Below, one piece after another: positions 1 to 9,885 of a DNA stretch of 64,000 nt. The stretch covers positions 620,001 through 684,000 of the forward strand of contig NZ_CP042295.1 of NCBI RefSeq assembly GCF_007859615.1, read 5' to 3'. Source of the stretch: Mycoplasma anserisalpingitidis. GTDB taxonomy: Bacteria > Bacillota_I > Bacilli_A > Mycoplasmatales > Metamycoplasmataceae. A model generated the notes under the pieces. It was not told where the DNA came from. It saw nothing but the letters and a program-made list of their open reading frames with translations, and did not search any database. Position 1 is the first letter of the stretch; each line of letters begins with the position of its first letter. The translations under genes and the position numbers were made by a program.

Positions 1-601
1 TTTTGTTTCTGAGTCATATTGAGATGAAATAAAAATAGAAACTGTTATATTTATTGATTCAATTACTAAATTGAGAAGTTTGGCATTTTTCACGATTCAG
101 CAGCTATATAACTCACTTGATAGAAATCTTCAAGAATTGAGACTTAATTTTTTAGAAGAAATTATTGCTGGACTAGTAAAACTCTCAAATATCAATGTTG
201 GACAAGAACAATCTGAACTTTTGACTTCTTGAATAGATGCTGCTGTAAGAGGAACATACACCCTTCATGATTTTTTAGAAAACCAATTATATCCTTGATT
301 AAATAGTTTGTTTGACTCATTAAAAATTGACGATGAAAAAGAGGTTGTATATTATTTAAATAAAGCTGTTTTTTTAAGGGAAAATATATTTGAGGTATTA
401 GCTATACAACAAAAAGCACTTGATTTATTTATAAATATGCCATGATATAAAAGAACGTTATTAGACGGTGCAATAGTATTTCCTCTTTATAAACATATAG
501 AAAGAACTAAACTTGAAATTCTAAAGGCAACAAAACTATATAATGAAGCAATACTAGAAAAAATTAATAAAAAATATGATGAAGAATTTGGTGGATATTA
601 A
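1..601 (+). CDS. Uncharacterised soluble protein A1, C-terminal part
   Basis: The gene runs in from outside the window; about 199 C-terminal residues are visible (codons start at base 2) and it stops at TAA. I do not recognise the family. It is a clear paralogue of the gene at 3972-4841: both share a FVS(E/D)SYW stretch, an RGTY motif, an ENIF(E/Q)VLA(I/L)Q segment, a (M/K)PWYK motif and an ending in FGGY. No signal peptide or membrane segment is visible in this part. It looks helical and charged. The next gene (618) is a membrane protein, and the same soluble-then-membrane order recurs at 3972-5470, so the two probably act together. Function unknown. Confidence 0.8.
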
Positions 602-617
602 TTAACGGTGGGAAAAC

Positions 618-1304
618 GTGTTTTTAACAAAAGATAAAAAATCAACAATAATTAAACTAATTTTTTCAACAATTGTATTAACAATTTTAATTTTTATTTG
701 AGTTTTTAATTATGTAACCAAAAATATTCAATATAAAATTGTCGAGATTGATGTTTTCATTCTTTGGTTATTCATAGGATTGGCAGAATATTGAATAACG
801 TTTTTATCTATAATAATACAAATTTGTGTCTTGATAATGATTAAAAAAGAACGAAATGAAGGAATACCATTTTTAATTTGAAAAATATTAACCTTTAACT
901 GAAACCAAAAAAATGATGATTTTTACAATAATATAAAAAATTCATCAATTGCACCAACAAAATCATTCATATATTATGTTAAGAAAAAGAGAAATGTTGT
1001 TTTGTTATTAATATGTTGTTTATTATATATGATAGGTTTATCATCAACATTGCTTCAGACTATCGAAAATATCAAACAATTAAAAAGTCTTACAGAAACA
1101 ATAACTTATATAACAAAAATTATACATGAATTTTTGATATTAATTTTTGTCATATCGTTGTTTGTTAAAAATTTAATAGTATTTAATGCAAGAAAAAACT
1201 TAAATAACAATGAAAAAATTGTTGCATATCAACAGTTATATTTAAAATTAACCTATAGAAAAAGTGCAATTGTTGAAGTTCACAATTCTGCCAATAAATA
1301 TTAA
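618..1304 (+). CDS. Uncharacterised multi-pass membrane protein B1
   Basis: 228 residues, read with TGA as Trp. The GTG start is chosen because the protein then begins MFLTKDKK, the same as the paralogue at 5693, and a GGTGGG stretch lies just upstream. About four hydrophobic segments occur in two pairs, separated by a charged loop near residues 90-125. The C-terminus is Lys/Tyr-rich and cytoplasm-like. It is paralogous to 5693-6334 and has the same architecture as 4841-5470. It starts 16 bases after the A1 stop, so co-transcription is likely. A GC-rich terminator follows. I do not recognise the family; a membrane partner of protein A is inference from repeated pairing. Confidence 0.75.
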
Positions 1305-1311
1305 TTAATTC

Positions 1312-1330
1312 AGCGGTAAACCGCTTTTTT
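1312..1330 (+). terminator. Rho-independent terminator after B1
   Basis: AGCGGTAAACCGCT hairpin followed by a run of T, directly after the membrane protein gene. Confidence 0.85.
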
Positions 1331-1478
1331 AATATTATTAATAATAATTCAATAGTAAAATTCACTTTGTGATTTTGTGTTTATTTTAATTACCATTCAT
1401 TTTATCACAAAATAATTTTAATATTGCAAATGTTATTGTTGATTTAATGCAAAATTAAGTAGAAAGATGTAAACAAGT

Positions 1479-2411
1479 ATGAATAATACAAATAATATAT
1501 ATAATGATTTTATAAAAAATATAACTGATAACAACTTAGTTTTAACTGGTAGTTATTCATATAACATTAATTTTAAGAAAAATAAATTTAAATTTAACGA
1601 TATTGATTTTATTTCTTTAGGTAATCATGAATTTATAGATTTTTCAAAAGATCTAGACATTGAAATGATTTTTAACGATAATTTTGTAACTAAAGCCATA
1701 TTGAAAGAATATTTGAATTTTGAAATAATATATATGAGTTTAATTCCTAAAAAGTATGTTAAGGAAATAGATGGAATTAAATTAGTTAATAAGAATTGGA
1801 CATTTATAAGTAAAATTATTCAATTGATATGTTTAATTTTAGATAACACTAGAGAAGAAAAAATAAATAAAGTTTTTAATGATTTAATGCTAATGTATAA
1901 CGATTGATACATTAAATTATTCAGTTTAAACAAGATAAAATTAGTACATATTGCAGATATTGTTTTAATTTCTTCGTCGTTTTTTTGATTTTACAAACCG
2001 AGCAGTTTGTTAATGATTGATGATATCGAAAAAGAATGATTTAACATAAAGAAAAAATTAGTTAAACTTGTATCTAACAGTAATAACAGAAGGATAATTA
2101 AAATAATTGAAACAATTTTTAACAATACTAAATGAATCAATTTATTAAACAAAATTAAAGTATTTATAAACAATAGAGAAGCTTTTATTGAAAAATATTA
2201 TTTATTTAATGAAAATATGTTTTTAAAAATTGATGAATTTAAGCAAGATTTTGATAATTATGAACAATTAGAAAAATATATTACTAGTTTTAAATTAAAT
2301 TTTGATAAATATAAACATTGCAAAATATTTTTGGATAGTTTTGATGATAAATCAAAATCATCAATAGATATAAGAAAAATGATGTTTTTAACATTATTCG
2401 CTACAAAATAA
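1479..2411 (+). CDS. Putative nucleotidyltransferase-fold protein
   Basis: 310 residues; two TGA codons are read as Trp (the first after residue 142). Near residue 22 there is LTGSYSYN, followed about 16 residues later by NDIDFIS. This GS...D-x-D spacing is the metal-binding signature of the nucleotidyltransferase fold, as in AbiEii/MenT-type toxins and minimal NTases. The rest is Lys/Asn/Ile-rich, without membrane segments or another recognisable domain. No obvious partner gene (such as an AbiEi-like antitoxin) lies beside it: upstream is a terminator, downstream the IS30 element. It could be an orphan NTase toxin or a defence remnant. The family call rests on a short motif only. Confidence 0.45.
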
Positions 2412-2431
2412 CTTTATAAATTATGAAACAC

Positions 2432-2446
2432 ACAACTATGAAAAAT
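2432..2446 (+). repeat. 15-bp direct repeat flanking the IS30 element, left copy
   Basis: ACAACTATGAAAAAT occurs here and again at 3876-3890, on either side of the transposase gene and outside its inverted repeats. It could be a target duplication with later end decay, or simply a shared promoter-like sequence. Confidence 0.5.
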
Positions 2447-2503
2447 CGTAAAAAAGAACAGTCATACAACAATTGCTGTATGACTGTTTTATATTTTTGG
2501 TCC

Positions 2504-3737
2504 TTTTAGTAAAATTATGGTGCAAAAATAAGAAAGGAACCAATATGATTATAGCAAATATTAAAAATTCTCTTAAAGAAGTTGTGTGTATTAAAACTAA
2601 AGAAAAACACTTACCAAACAACCATTATTTAATAAAAAATTCTGAAGAAGAAATCAGAATTCTTCATTCAAAAGTTATAAACACTAGATTACTCAAAGCG
2701 AATCAAATGAACATTCTTCATTTGAATGAGTGTCTAAGATTATTTAAAGAAGGAAAGAATTTTTCTCAAGTTTCAGAAATGATTGGATTTCAAACACACA
2801 CCATTAAAAAGTTATTGAAAATTTCAACAACAAATCAAGGTGATTTTGTTAAAAAATATAAAAAAGTTTGTCGTAACTGTGATCAATATATTAATTATGT
2901 AAACTATATTGATTTCCAATTAATTGCCGAACATCTTATGCTTTATAAATCCAAAAGAACAAGACTTCATTCAAAGACTATTCAAAATAAATGAAGAGAT
3001 TTTATTAGATTTTGAAAATCTGAAGTTAGTTATTATAGGAAAAATAGATTCAATAAAGATTTTACAAAAAGAGAAATCAAAGTTTCAGCTAAAGCTCTTG
3101 TTAATAAATTTAAGAAAATGTTTCCTAACAGTTTCTGTCCTACTCCTAGCGCTGTATATAAGTGCTTAAAGTCAAATGAGTTTAATTTATCTATTGATAT
3201 TTTGCTCTTTCTTTCTGTAGGAAAATATCACAAGAAAACTAAAAAAGTTCAAAAAAGTTCTCTTAAAAATGCTGTTAGTATTCATCAAAGACCTGAGGAG
3301 GCTAACCATAGATTAGAGGAAGGTCATTTTGAACTTGACACTGTGATTGGACAAAGCAAGGATAAGAATTGTTTGGTGACTTTATTAGATAGAAAAACTA
3401 GAAAACTTTATGTAATATTAGCACGCAAAACTTCTGAGTCAGTTAAAGATGCTTTACTCGAAATGATTAAAATTAATTCGATAAAAATAACAACATTAAC
3501 TGTTGATAATGGCTCCGAGAACGTGCGCTTGCACGAAGTTATTTCTAACAACAATTTGTTTAAATGTGATGCATATTGTTCATATCAAAAAGGGTCAATA
3601 GAGAATATTCACAGACACATTAGAAGATTTATTCCTAAAGGTGTTTCCATGGATAAATTCACAAACAAACAAATTTATGCAATGAGCAAAAGAATTAATG
3701 AATATTTAACACTCATTAATCAATAGTTTTACTAAAA
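2504..3737 (+). mobile_element. IS30-family insertion sequence, intact transposase
   Basis: The transposase gene is bracketed by an 11-bp perfect inverted repeat, TTTTAGTAAAA, at 2504-2514 and its complement at 3727-3737. A truncated relative at 20500-21186 has the same motif upstream of its start (near 21215-21225), which supports the left boundary. Just outside the ends are two hairpins (about 2462-2489 and 3746-3763), then the 15-bp direct repeats. The exact termini are provisional. Confidence 0.6.
2545..3726 (+). CDS. IS30-family transposase
   Basis: 393 residues, intact once TGA is read as Trp; the ATG follows AAGAAAGGAAC. The N-terminal half carries a helix-turn-helix-like segment (VSEMIGFQTHTIKK) and a CRNC motif near residue 112. 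The C-terminal half is an IS30-type DDE integrase core: first Asp in FELDTVIG, second Asp in LTVDNGSEN, Glu in GSIENIHRHIRR, followed by the family's FIPKG motif. All three catalytic residues are present, so it may be active. It catalyses cut and joining of its element. A paralogue lacking the whole catalytic half lies at 20500-21186. It is much less similar to the other IS30 transposase at 41912. Confidence 0.9.
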
Positions 3738-3745
3738 ATTTTAAA

Positions 3746-3763
3746 AATCGGTCATGACCGATT
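3746..3763 (+). terminator. Palindrome after the IS30 transposase
   Basis: AATCGGTCATGACCGATT is an 18-base perfect palindrome followed by CTTTT. It probably ends transposase transcription. Confidence 0.6.
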
Positions 3764-3971
3764 CTTTTGGTGTGCTTTTTTATATAAAAAAGCATTATAA
3801 TTATATAAATTGAAGCACTAACATACTTCAAGGACTTTGATTAAAATGCTTTGTTAAATGACTTTTCTATTTCATACAACTATGAAAAATATGAAAAAAT
3901 TTCTAGTTGTTAAAAATTTATAATATAATTAAAATATAAATAATAATTTATATTAAATAGAAAGAGAAAAT

Positions 3972-4841
3972 ATGAACACAACTACAGAAACAGTTAACAA
4001 AGAAGAAATGTTGGAAGATTACAAAAAGATCAAATCAATTGAAGATAATATGAAAAAAGTATTTAAGAACATTGATGAATCAGGTCTAAATAAGTTAAAA
4101 ACTATCATAGAAAATTCAGGCATATTAGAAATGGATTCTGAATTTGATATAGATAATAACGTACTGAATCTTTTTACACAAAAGAGCAAAACAATAGTGC
4201 AAACATCTTCTACAAAGTCTACAGATTTATCTATAAATGAGTTTGTTTCAGATTCTTATTGAAAAGACGTAAAATATTGAACTAAAGTATTTGTAAAAGA
4301 CTATGCCGACTATAGAAAGTTTGTTATCGATACAACCAAATATATTTATAACAACATAACCAAAAAGATTCATGACTTTGAAATAAAAACATTAAACTTT
4401 ATTTCAGAACTTACATCACTTTTATCCAGTTATGGTCCAACAGGTAATGAATATTTAGATGGATTACAGGCAGGACTCGAATTTGTTTCGAGAGGAACTT
4501 ATGCAACTGCTGAGGTATTAGATAAAATAATATATCCTCAATTAGATAAAGTTTACAATAGCCTTGACATTAGTGATGAATACATAATATCTTGGTTATA
4601 TAAAGCAATTTGTGAAAAGGAAAATATTTTTCAAGTATTGGCATTACAAGAAAAAGCTCACAAAGTATTTAAGGATAAACCTTGATATAAAAAACTAATA
4701 TCAGGCAGCATTATACAAAAAGCTTTATACGAACATATAGCATGAACAAAAAGAGAAATTAAACAAGCAACTGAATTTTATAACAAAGCTATCTTATATG
4801 CTAAAAGCAAAGAGTATGAAAAAAACTTTGGTGGGTACTAA
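3972..4841 (+). CDS. Uncharacterised soluble protein A2
   Basis: 289 residues, with TGA as Trp at five sites including the conserved PWYK and HIAW positions. The ATG is preceded by GAAAGAGAAA. The first 80 residues are acidic and coiled-coil-like. The rest is paralogous to the protein ending at 601 and shares the FGGY C-terminus. No secretion signal or membrane helix. The downstream membrane gene starts inside this stop codon (TAATG overlap), so the two are translationally coupled. The family is not recognised and no function is assigned. Confidence 0.8.
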
Positions 4842-5470
4842 TGATAACAAATGATAAGCAGGTAAAATGAGCTATTCTAACTAAGATAGTTTTTTACCCA
4901 ATTATAGTAATTTTCGCAATAATTTTAATTATTTTTACATTATTAAAATTAAATTTTAATAATGAATACAACGCTAATCAATTTTGAGCAAATTTGTTTT
5001 TAGTGTTAATTTTAGCTTCAGCTATAGCTTGATTTAGTTTTAGGACTTTCATTAATATTAGACTTGTTATTAGTAGCAAAAGAAATAAAATCATATTAGG
5101 TAATGAAGAGTTTTCAAATCTATATTTAACTGATAATTTTAAGAAATTTGTACAAAATCAAAAATTTTTAATAGCAAAAGTTGTTTTATTTATTCTATTT
5201 TTTGCACTATGATTAAGTCCCACTACAGTTTTTCTTATTATTTTAAGTTTTGAAATGCCCATTTATTTAATTCTTTTTATTTTATCATTTGTCTTTTGAT
5301 TATTAACAATTAAGAAAATAAATAAATTAATAACATTAATAGTAGCCAAAGAAAATATCAATATATCCTCTAAAATTGAAAAAATAAAGAAATATTATAT
5401 TTATTCAAATTTCAAATTTAATAATATTAAAAAATGAAAATTATCAAATATACAAAAGAATATAGATTAA
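4841..5470 (+). CDS. Uncharacterised multi-pass membrane protein B2
   Basis: 209 residues. The ATG overlaps the A2 stop codon by one base, so there is no separate ribosome site. It has four hydrophobic segments (about residues 11-35, 45-65, 105-130, 133-155) and a basic, Asn/Lys-rich C-terminal tail. Its architecture matches the proteins at 618 and 5693, but sequence similarity is weak. The repeated soluble-membrane arrangement suggests a two-component cell-envelope unit; this is inference. Confidence 0.75.
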
Positions 5471-5692
5471 TTTCAAAGTAAAACATATCAAAATATTTAA
5501 ATAAAAATTTAAAACTATAATACAAAAACGTTAACATTATTTATCTTTTTTCGTGTTCTAGTTTATTTTTACATCTGTTTCGTCTTTGTATCTAAATTCT
5601 AATTATTACTAATATGAAAATGTTATGAAACGTATGCCGAATAAAATATAATTAAAATATAGTAATATTTACAAGAATTAAGAAGGAGAAAA

Positions 5693-6334
5693 ATGTTTTT
5701 AACAAAAGATAAAAAGGCAACAATATTAAAATTGATATTTGTTTCTGCTCTATTAATAATATTTGTATTAACCTTAATTTTAAGTTTAGTTGGCAATAAA
5801 ATTGATTTTCAACAACCGATAAAAACATGACTTGCACTTGTTGTAGTATATGCAATTAACTTTATAATATTAATCTGATTAATTTTAATTCAAGTTTCTT
5901 TATTGATTATGATACAAAGAAGTAAAAATAATGGTTTAGTATTTAAATTCTGAAAATTTTTAACATTCAATATCAATAAAAAATGTGACAATGATGAGGA
6001 AATATTAAATAGTTCAATTAGTACTAATGAATCATTTTCGAATTACGTTAAAAGTAAGAGAAATGTAATTTTATTAATTGTTATTTGTGTTATTTGAATT
6101 TTGACAAGCATAGGAAGTGATATTAAAAATTGAAGAACTTTATTTTCCGTAAATTCAACTTATGACATTTTTAGAATTATTTTATGAACTGTATCTGTAA
6201 TTACAAATTGAATTTGAATTATTTCAACACTTATTAAAAACATAATTGTATTTCTTGCTAAAAACACTATTAATAACGAAGAAAAACTCACTAAATACAA
6301 AGAAAAATATTTAAAATTATCATTAAGAAAATAA
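5693..6334 (+). CDS. Uncharacterised multi-pass membrane protein B3
   Basis: 213 residues; the ATG lies 5 bases after AGAAGGAG. It begins MFLTKDKKAT, like B1 at 618, with four hydrophobic segments in two pairs around a charged loop and a C-terminus of the form KYLKLSLRK. Seven TGA codons are read as Trp. Unlike B1 and B2 it has no soluble A gene directly upstream: 222 non-coding bases with a decayed hairpin precede it. It may be a leftover of a third pair. Function unknown. Confidence 0.75.
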
Positions 6335-6365
6335 ATATTATTTAACAGATAGTATAAAAGAAAAA

Positions 6366-6388
6366 TTACAGAGATTAATTCTCTGTAA
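6366..6388 (+). terminator. Palindrome after B3
   Basis: TTACAGAGA-TTAAT-TCTCTGTAA. Almost the same palindrome occurs inverted at about 8919-8941, so the two bracket the lipoprotein region between them. Confidence 0.6.
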
Positions 6389-6515
6389 CCTTGATTATAC
6401 TTTGAAGTGCAAACATATTTGCGTTTGTGCTTTTTTGATTTAAAATAAAAATGAGAAACAATAAATTAAAACACAGAAAGTTAACGTTATTTTGTCAATA
6501 TTCTGTATCCTAATT
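6389..6515 (+). mobile_element. Remnant left end of the second IS30 element type
   Basis: CCTTGATTATACTTTGAAGT followed by the GCAAAC/GTTTGTGC hairpin and a T-run matches the left end of the element at 41777 almost base for base. The match continues into the DNA before the transposase and then decays. No transposase follows. A weak copy of the hairpin seen at 8720-8773 lies near 6472-6515. Confidence 0.65.
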
Positions 6516-6560
6516 TAATATGCTTACTAATCAAAAACAATGCTTTCACATTTCTGTGGT

Positions 6561-8252
6561 TTATTTTTTTGAAAGGAATTCGTTCATCGAGATGAATTCT
6601 TCATATCATGGAAAACTTTCTGATATCATATTTCATAAATTTGCTTTTTTGAGTTCCTCAACATTAGCGTTAAATGTTTTTTCATCTGTTTCGTGTTTAA
6701 CATCTCTAATAACAATATTAAATTTATTTGACAATGGGAAATTTTTAGGGTCTACAAAACTATATGCCTCCCTCAATCTTATTCCAAACGCTTCAGTTAA
6801 GAATGAGTATGTTGAGTTTAATACAGTAGTTGTGGCTTGAAGACCTGTTATAATAGTTTTAGATTTATTATTTTTAAAGTCATTCTTATCAAAAATTACT
6901 GAGGTATTATTTCGTAAGTTCTTGAATTCCATAGCAATTAAATTTTCTCAAGAGATCCCTGGGTCGATTATAACCGGATTAATTTTCTGTAAACCAAGCA
7001 TTTTATTAATATATTCTAGCGCTTGTTCATCTTTGTAATATGGATGTAGTTTAAAAATGTAATTATATTTATCACTTGGGTATTTTTTAAGCAAAGTTGC
7101 AAAATACTGATTGATTTCCTTCAATGCTTCGGGATTATGGTCTAAACGTAAATCCCCTTCAAATTCTTTACCAGGCTCATAATGTCTGAACAAAGAACTT
7201 CCCATGAAGATTAAATTATTTTTTGCTTTATCTAAATTATCGTTGCCATAAACTATTAAATCCTCGAATTTTTTACCATATAAATTATTTAATTTCTCAT
7301 ATTCATTTAAATAATCATCAACAGAAATATTTAATTTTTCAGGGATTTTTGTGTAATCCAATGGATAATTATTTATGTTAATCTTAGCTCAAGGTCTTTT
7401 TATATATTCTAATTCTGCGTTAAAAGCAAGTGAATATCTACCATCAAAATTGAATATTTTCAATTTATCTTCTAATTTATAGAAAAAGTGATAATCAATT
7501 TCAGGAGATGTTAGTTCAGGATTATTTTGGAAGTTATTTCAATATTGTTCCAACTCTTTTTTAGAATAAGTGACTTTTTGATTTTTTAATCATTTTAAAT
7601 AATTGTCTCTGATGAATTTGTATTGTTGAGCATTTCCGTCACTTAATAGTGTAATACTATTTGCTCTTTTTAAAATTCAATTTCTTACTTCTGGCTTCAT
7701 ACCTATAAATGAAATATCAGGTATATAGAAATCAAATTTATTAACACCTTTTTCTAAATACATTTTTAAATATGTTTCATATTCATGGATTTCTCTTGGG
7801 AAAATATTATAGGGAATATCTTTAGATTGTTCTATGGTTTTTGTGTTATTTAGTATTAATACTCTTCCTTTCTCAACACCTTTATCAAGAACACTACCAT
7901 ATTTTTTAATAAGTGATTTAAAATTGAATCTTTGATTTTCTTTAATTTCATTATTTTGTACTGCTTGGTCAATGAGAAGAATTTGATCATTATAATCATT
8001 TTTATCTTCACTTAACATCAATTGAGAAAGCATTAAGTTAAATACACTATTATAAACTTGAGCAGCATTACGAGTTATGTAAACAGAAGGGTATTTATTT
8101 TGACTACTTTCTTTTATGACATCATAAAAAGTTTTAGTATCAATTAAATTCAAAGACTTTGTTTTTGATTGCTTCTGGACATTACAACTTATAGAAACCA
8201 AAGGTAAAGCAACAGTTGTTAAAGCACTAAATATTAAGTTAATTTTTTTCAT
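6561..8252 (-). CDS. Lipoprotein with GT80 sialyltransferase-like motifs
   Basis: 563 residues, read through several TGA Trp codons. The ATG at 8252 is chosen over one five codons upstream because GGAG lies just before it. The signal peptide MKKINLIF... ends in a lipobox-like VSISC, giving a membrane-anchored surface lipoprotein. The body shows, in order, the three motifs of GT80/PM0188-type bacterial sialyltransferases: an Asp-x-Gly site (NFDGRY), a His-Pro site (IFKLHP) followed by GISWENL, and a Ser/Thr-rich stretch (TTTVLNSTYSF). Known members transfer sialic acid to galactosides. Catalysis here is inference; a degenerate surface lipoprotein is the alternative. A 15-base T tract precedes the gene. 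Confidence 0.6.
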
Positions 8253-8314
8253 ATTACTCCATTTCAATACTTAAAAAAATAGTATTTTTTTGATATTTTG
8301 CTTAAATTTTAGTC

Positions 8315-8329
8315 TTTTTTTTTTTTTTT
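8315..8329. promoter_or_regulatory. T15 homopolymer between two divergent lipoprotein genes
   Basis: Fifteen consecutive T. For the rightward gene (8368) it lies where the -35 would be for a TAAAAT at 8341-8346. For the leftward gene it is an A15 tract just upstream of a possible TAAAAT. Homopolymers in mycoplasma lipoprotein promoters (vlp genes) change length and switch expression. Confidence 0.55.
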
Positions 8330-8367
8330 ATAAAAACAGGTAAAATCATAAAGAAAGGGTGTAAAAT

Positions 8368-8562
8368 ATGAAAAAAAATAAATGATTTTTCACATTAGGA
8401 ACTATTAGTTTAATACTTCCAACAATTGCTATTTCTGCTTCGTGTGGAAAGAAAAATGAAAATAAAAATAAGGTTGAAAATCCTAATAAAAATGATCAAG
8501 ACAACAAAGATGAAAGTTTAAATACTTCCGGATCAGGCGATAGTGTGAATCCTGGAAACTAA
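8368..8562 (+). CDS. Short lipoprotein, possibly truncated
   Basis: 64 residues. MKKNKWFFTLG... is a signal peptide ending in a lipobox (SASC), followed by a Lys/Asn/Asp-rich, low-complexity hydrophilic tail. The ATG follows AGAAAGGG. Most mycoplasma surface lipoproteins are much longer, and the front of this one resembles the conserved leader of variable lipoproteins, so it may be a truncated family member or a recombination donor. It is divergent from the lipoprotein at 6561-8252 and shares the T15 tract with it. Confidence 0.65.
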
Positions 8563-8646
8563 ATAATATTAATTAGTGTATTGCATAAGTAATTTTCTTT
8601 TGCATTATTTTGTAAATTCATAGAGTCTTATGTTATATTCAAATGA

Positions 8647-8918
8647 CCCTAGATTAACTTTGAAGTGCAAACGTATTTGCGTTTGTACTTTTTTGATTTA
8701 AAATAAAAAAAAAGAGAATAAACTAGGACACAAAAAGTTGACAAATAAATGTCAACTTTTTGTGTCCTAGTTTACTTAGTATTTTTATTTTCTAATTATA
8801 ATAGTGAAACGCTTTGACGGACTAATCTGTTTAAACGGCGCAAGGCTTTTTATAAAAAATTTAATTTTTATGTAAAACAAACATAAGAGAAGTGTTTGCA
8901 CTTGAAGGTTTAAAAAGG
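8647..8918 (+). mobile_element. MITE-like deletion derivative of the second IS30 element
   Basis: The left part (ACTTTGAAGTGCAAACG, hairpin, T-run) matches the left end of the IS at 41777. The right part (GAAACG..GACGGACT.. to GTTTGCACTTGAAGG) matches the right end near 43113-43239. The transposase is missing and a long perfect hairpin sits between. It looks like a non-autonomous element that the 41912 transposase could recognise. Confidence 0.65.
8720..8773. repeat. Perfect 23-bp stem hairpin inside the MITE-like element
   Basis: AAACTAGGACACAAAAAG... pairs without mismatch over 23 bases across an 8-base loop. A related hairpin (AACTATGACACGAAAA... and complement) is at 22293-22344, with decayed versions near 5530-5575 and 6472-6515. 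Confidence 0.75.
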
Positions 8919-8951
8919 AATACAGAGAATTAATCTCTGTAATTTTTAAAA

Positions 8952-8976
8952 TAAAAATCACCACTTACTGGTGATA
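8952..8976 (-). terminator. Terminator of the tRNA-Tyr/tRNA-Gln transcript
   Basis: On the minus strand ATCACCAGTAAGTGGTGAT is followed by TTTTTAT, directly after the CCA end of tRNA-Gln. Confidence 0.8.
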
Positions 8977-9051
8977 TGGCTGTCCCAGTTAGATTCGAAC
9001 TAACGCATGACGGAACCAAAACCCGTTGCCTTACCGCTTGGCGATGGGACA
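8977..9051 (-). tRNA. tRNA-Gln (TTG)
   Basis: 75 nt with the 3' CCA encoded. Acceptor stem, GTTCGAATC T-loop and an anticodon stem ACGGG/TCCGT around loop TTTTGGT give anticodon TTG. In mycoplasmas this tRNA is charged with Glu and amidated; the gatCAB genes for that are at 37657-40717. It follows tRNA-Tyr after 3 bases. Confidence 0.93.
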
Positions 9052-9054
9052 ATA

Positions 9055-9138
9055 TGGTGGGGGGAGAGGGATTCGAACCCCCGAATCCTAAGAAAGTGGG
9101 TTACAGCCACCCGCATTTGGCCGCTTTGCTATCCCCCC
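9055..9138 (-). tRNA. tRNA-Tyr (GTA)
   Basis: 84 nt with encoded CCA and a long variable arm (class II). The GGGGGGA/TCCCCCC acceptor stem is unusually G-rich for this genome. The anticodon stem GGTGG/CCACT encloses loop CTGTAAC, anticodon GTA. Confidence 0.93.
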
Positions 9139-9152
9139 GTGTTTGCTTTAAT

Positions 9153-9180
9153 ATTATATAGCATTTAAACATTTTTCAAA
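9153..9180 (-). promoter_or_regulatory. Promoter of the tRNA operon
   Basis: On the minus strand TTTGAA, 16 bases, then TATAAT; the first tRNA base follows 14 bases later. Confidence 0.65.
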
Positions 9181-9309
9181 TAAATTTAAGTAAAAATTTA
9201 TATTGGATAATATCTAGAGTTTTTTTCATAAAAAACACAGTTTATAATGGATTATTATGTTTTTATTAAAATTAGTTTAAAATTAATATTATTAATATTA
9301 GGAGGACGT

Positions 9310-9885
9310 GTGCAATTAATAAAATCATTTGAAACAACAAGTTCTAAAGGCGGACTTGTTGATGTATTCAACACACCAGTTTCATGAATTATTTTTGGTG
9401 TTGTGGGTGTAATTTTTATCGGATGGATTTCTTACTCATACATTAAAGGGCAAATAGATAAAAAGAAACTCAAAAAACAAGCACTAGAATTAGAGATTAA
9501 ATCTAAAGAGGAATATAATGAATCACTTGCTAAAATGTACTACATTATCAAAACAAATGAAAAGTATTTAAGTGAGTTTACAGTAAGTATTGGTAAATAC
9601 AATATGGGTACTTTGACTAACACAACTCAAAGCATAATTACTGATTTACTCAGTGAACAGTATTTTAAAGATTTAATTTTATTTAATGTTGATTACAAAA
9701 AATACGTTAATCACATCATCACACTCAAAGATAATAAAAGTAATAACTGAACTAAAAAATGTAATGATTCAATTATTGAAATTGAAAAACTTTTCGAAAA
9801 AAACAAAGATTCTTATGATCAAGATAAATTGAACGATTTTGAAGAAAGGGTATTAAAATACTATGAAAACAAATTATTTAACTAA
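9310..9885 (+). CDS. Conserved mycoplasma membrane protein of unknown function
   Basis: 191 residues from a GTG start 4 bases after GGAGGAC, giving MQLIKSFETT. One transmembrane helix lies near residues 25-50 (WIIFGVVGVIFIGWISY), followed by a charged, coiled-coil-like cytoplasmic part. No catalytic motif is recognised. Its last 23 bases overlap pgsA, so the two are co-translated. A small bitopic protein coupled to phospholipid synthesis is all that the context supports. Confidence 0.7.

Noticed and set aside
8976-9161. Open frame of 61 codons over the tRNA genes
   Set aside because: It is the antisense of tRNA-Gln and tRNA-Tyr; tRNA structure fully explains the sequence.
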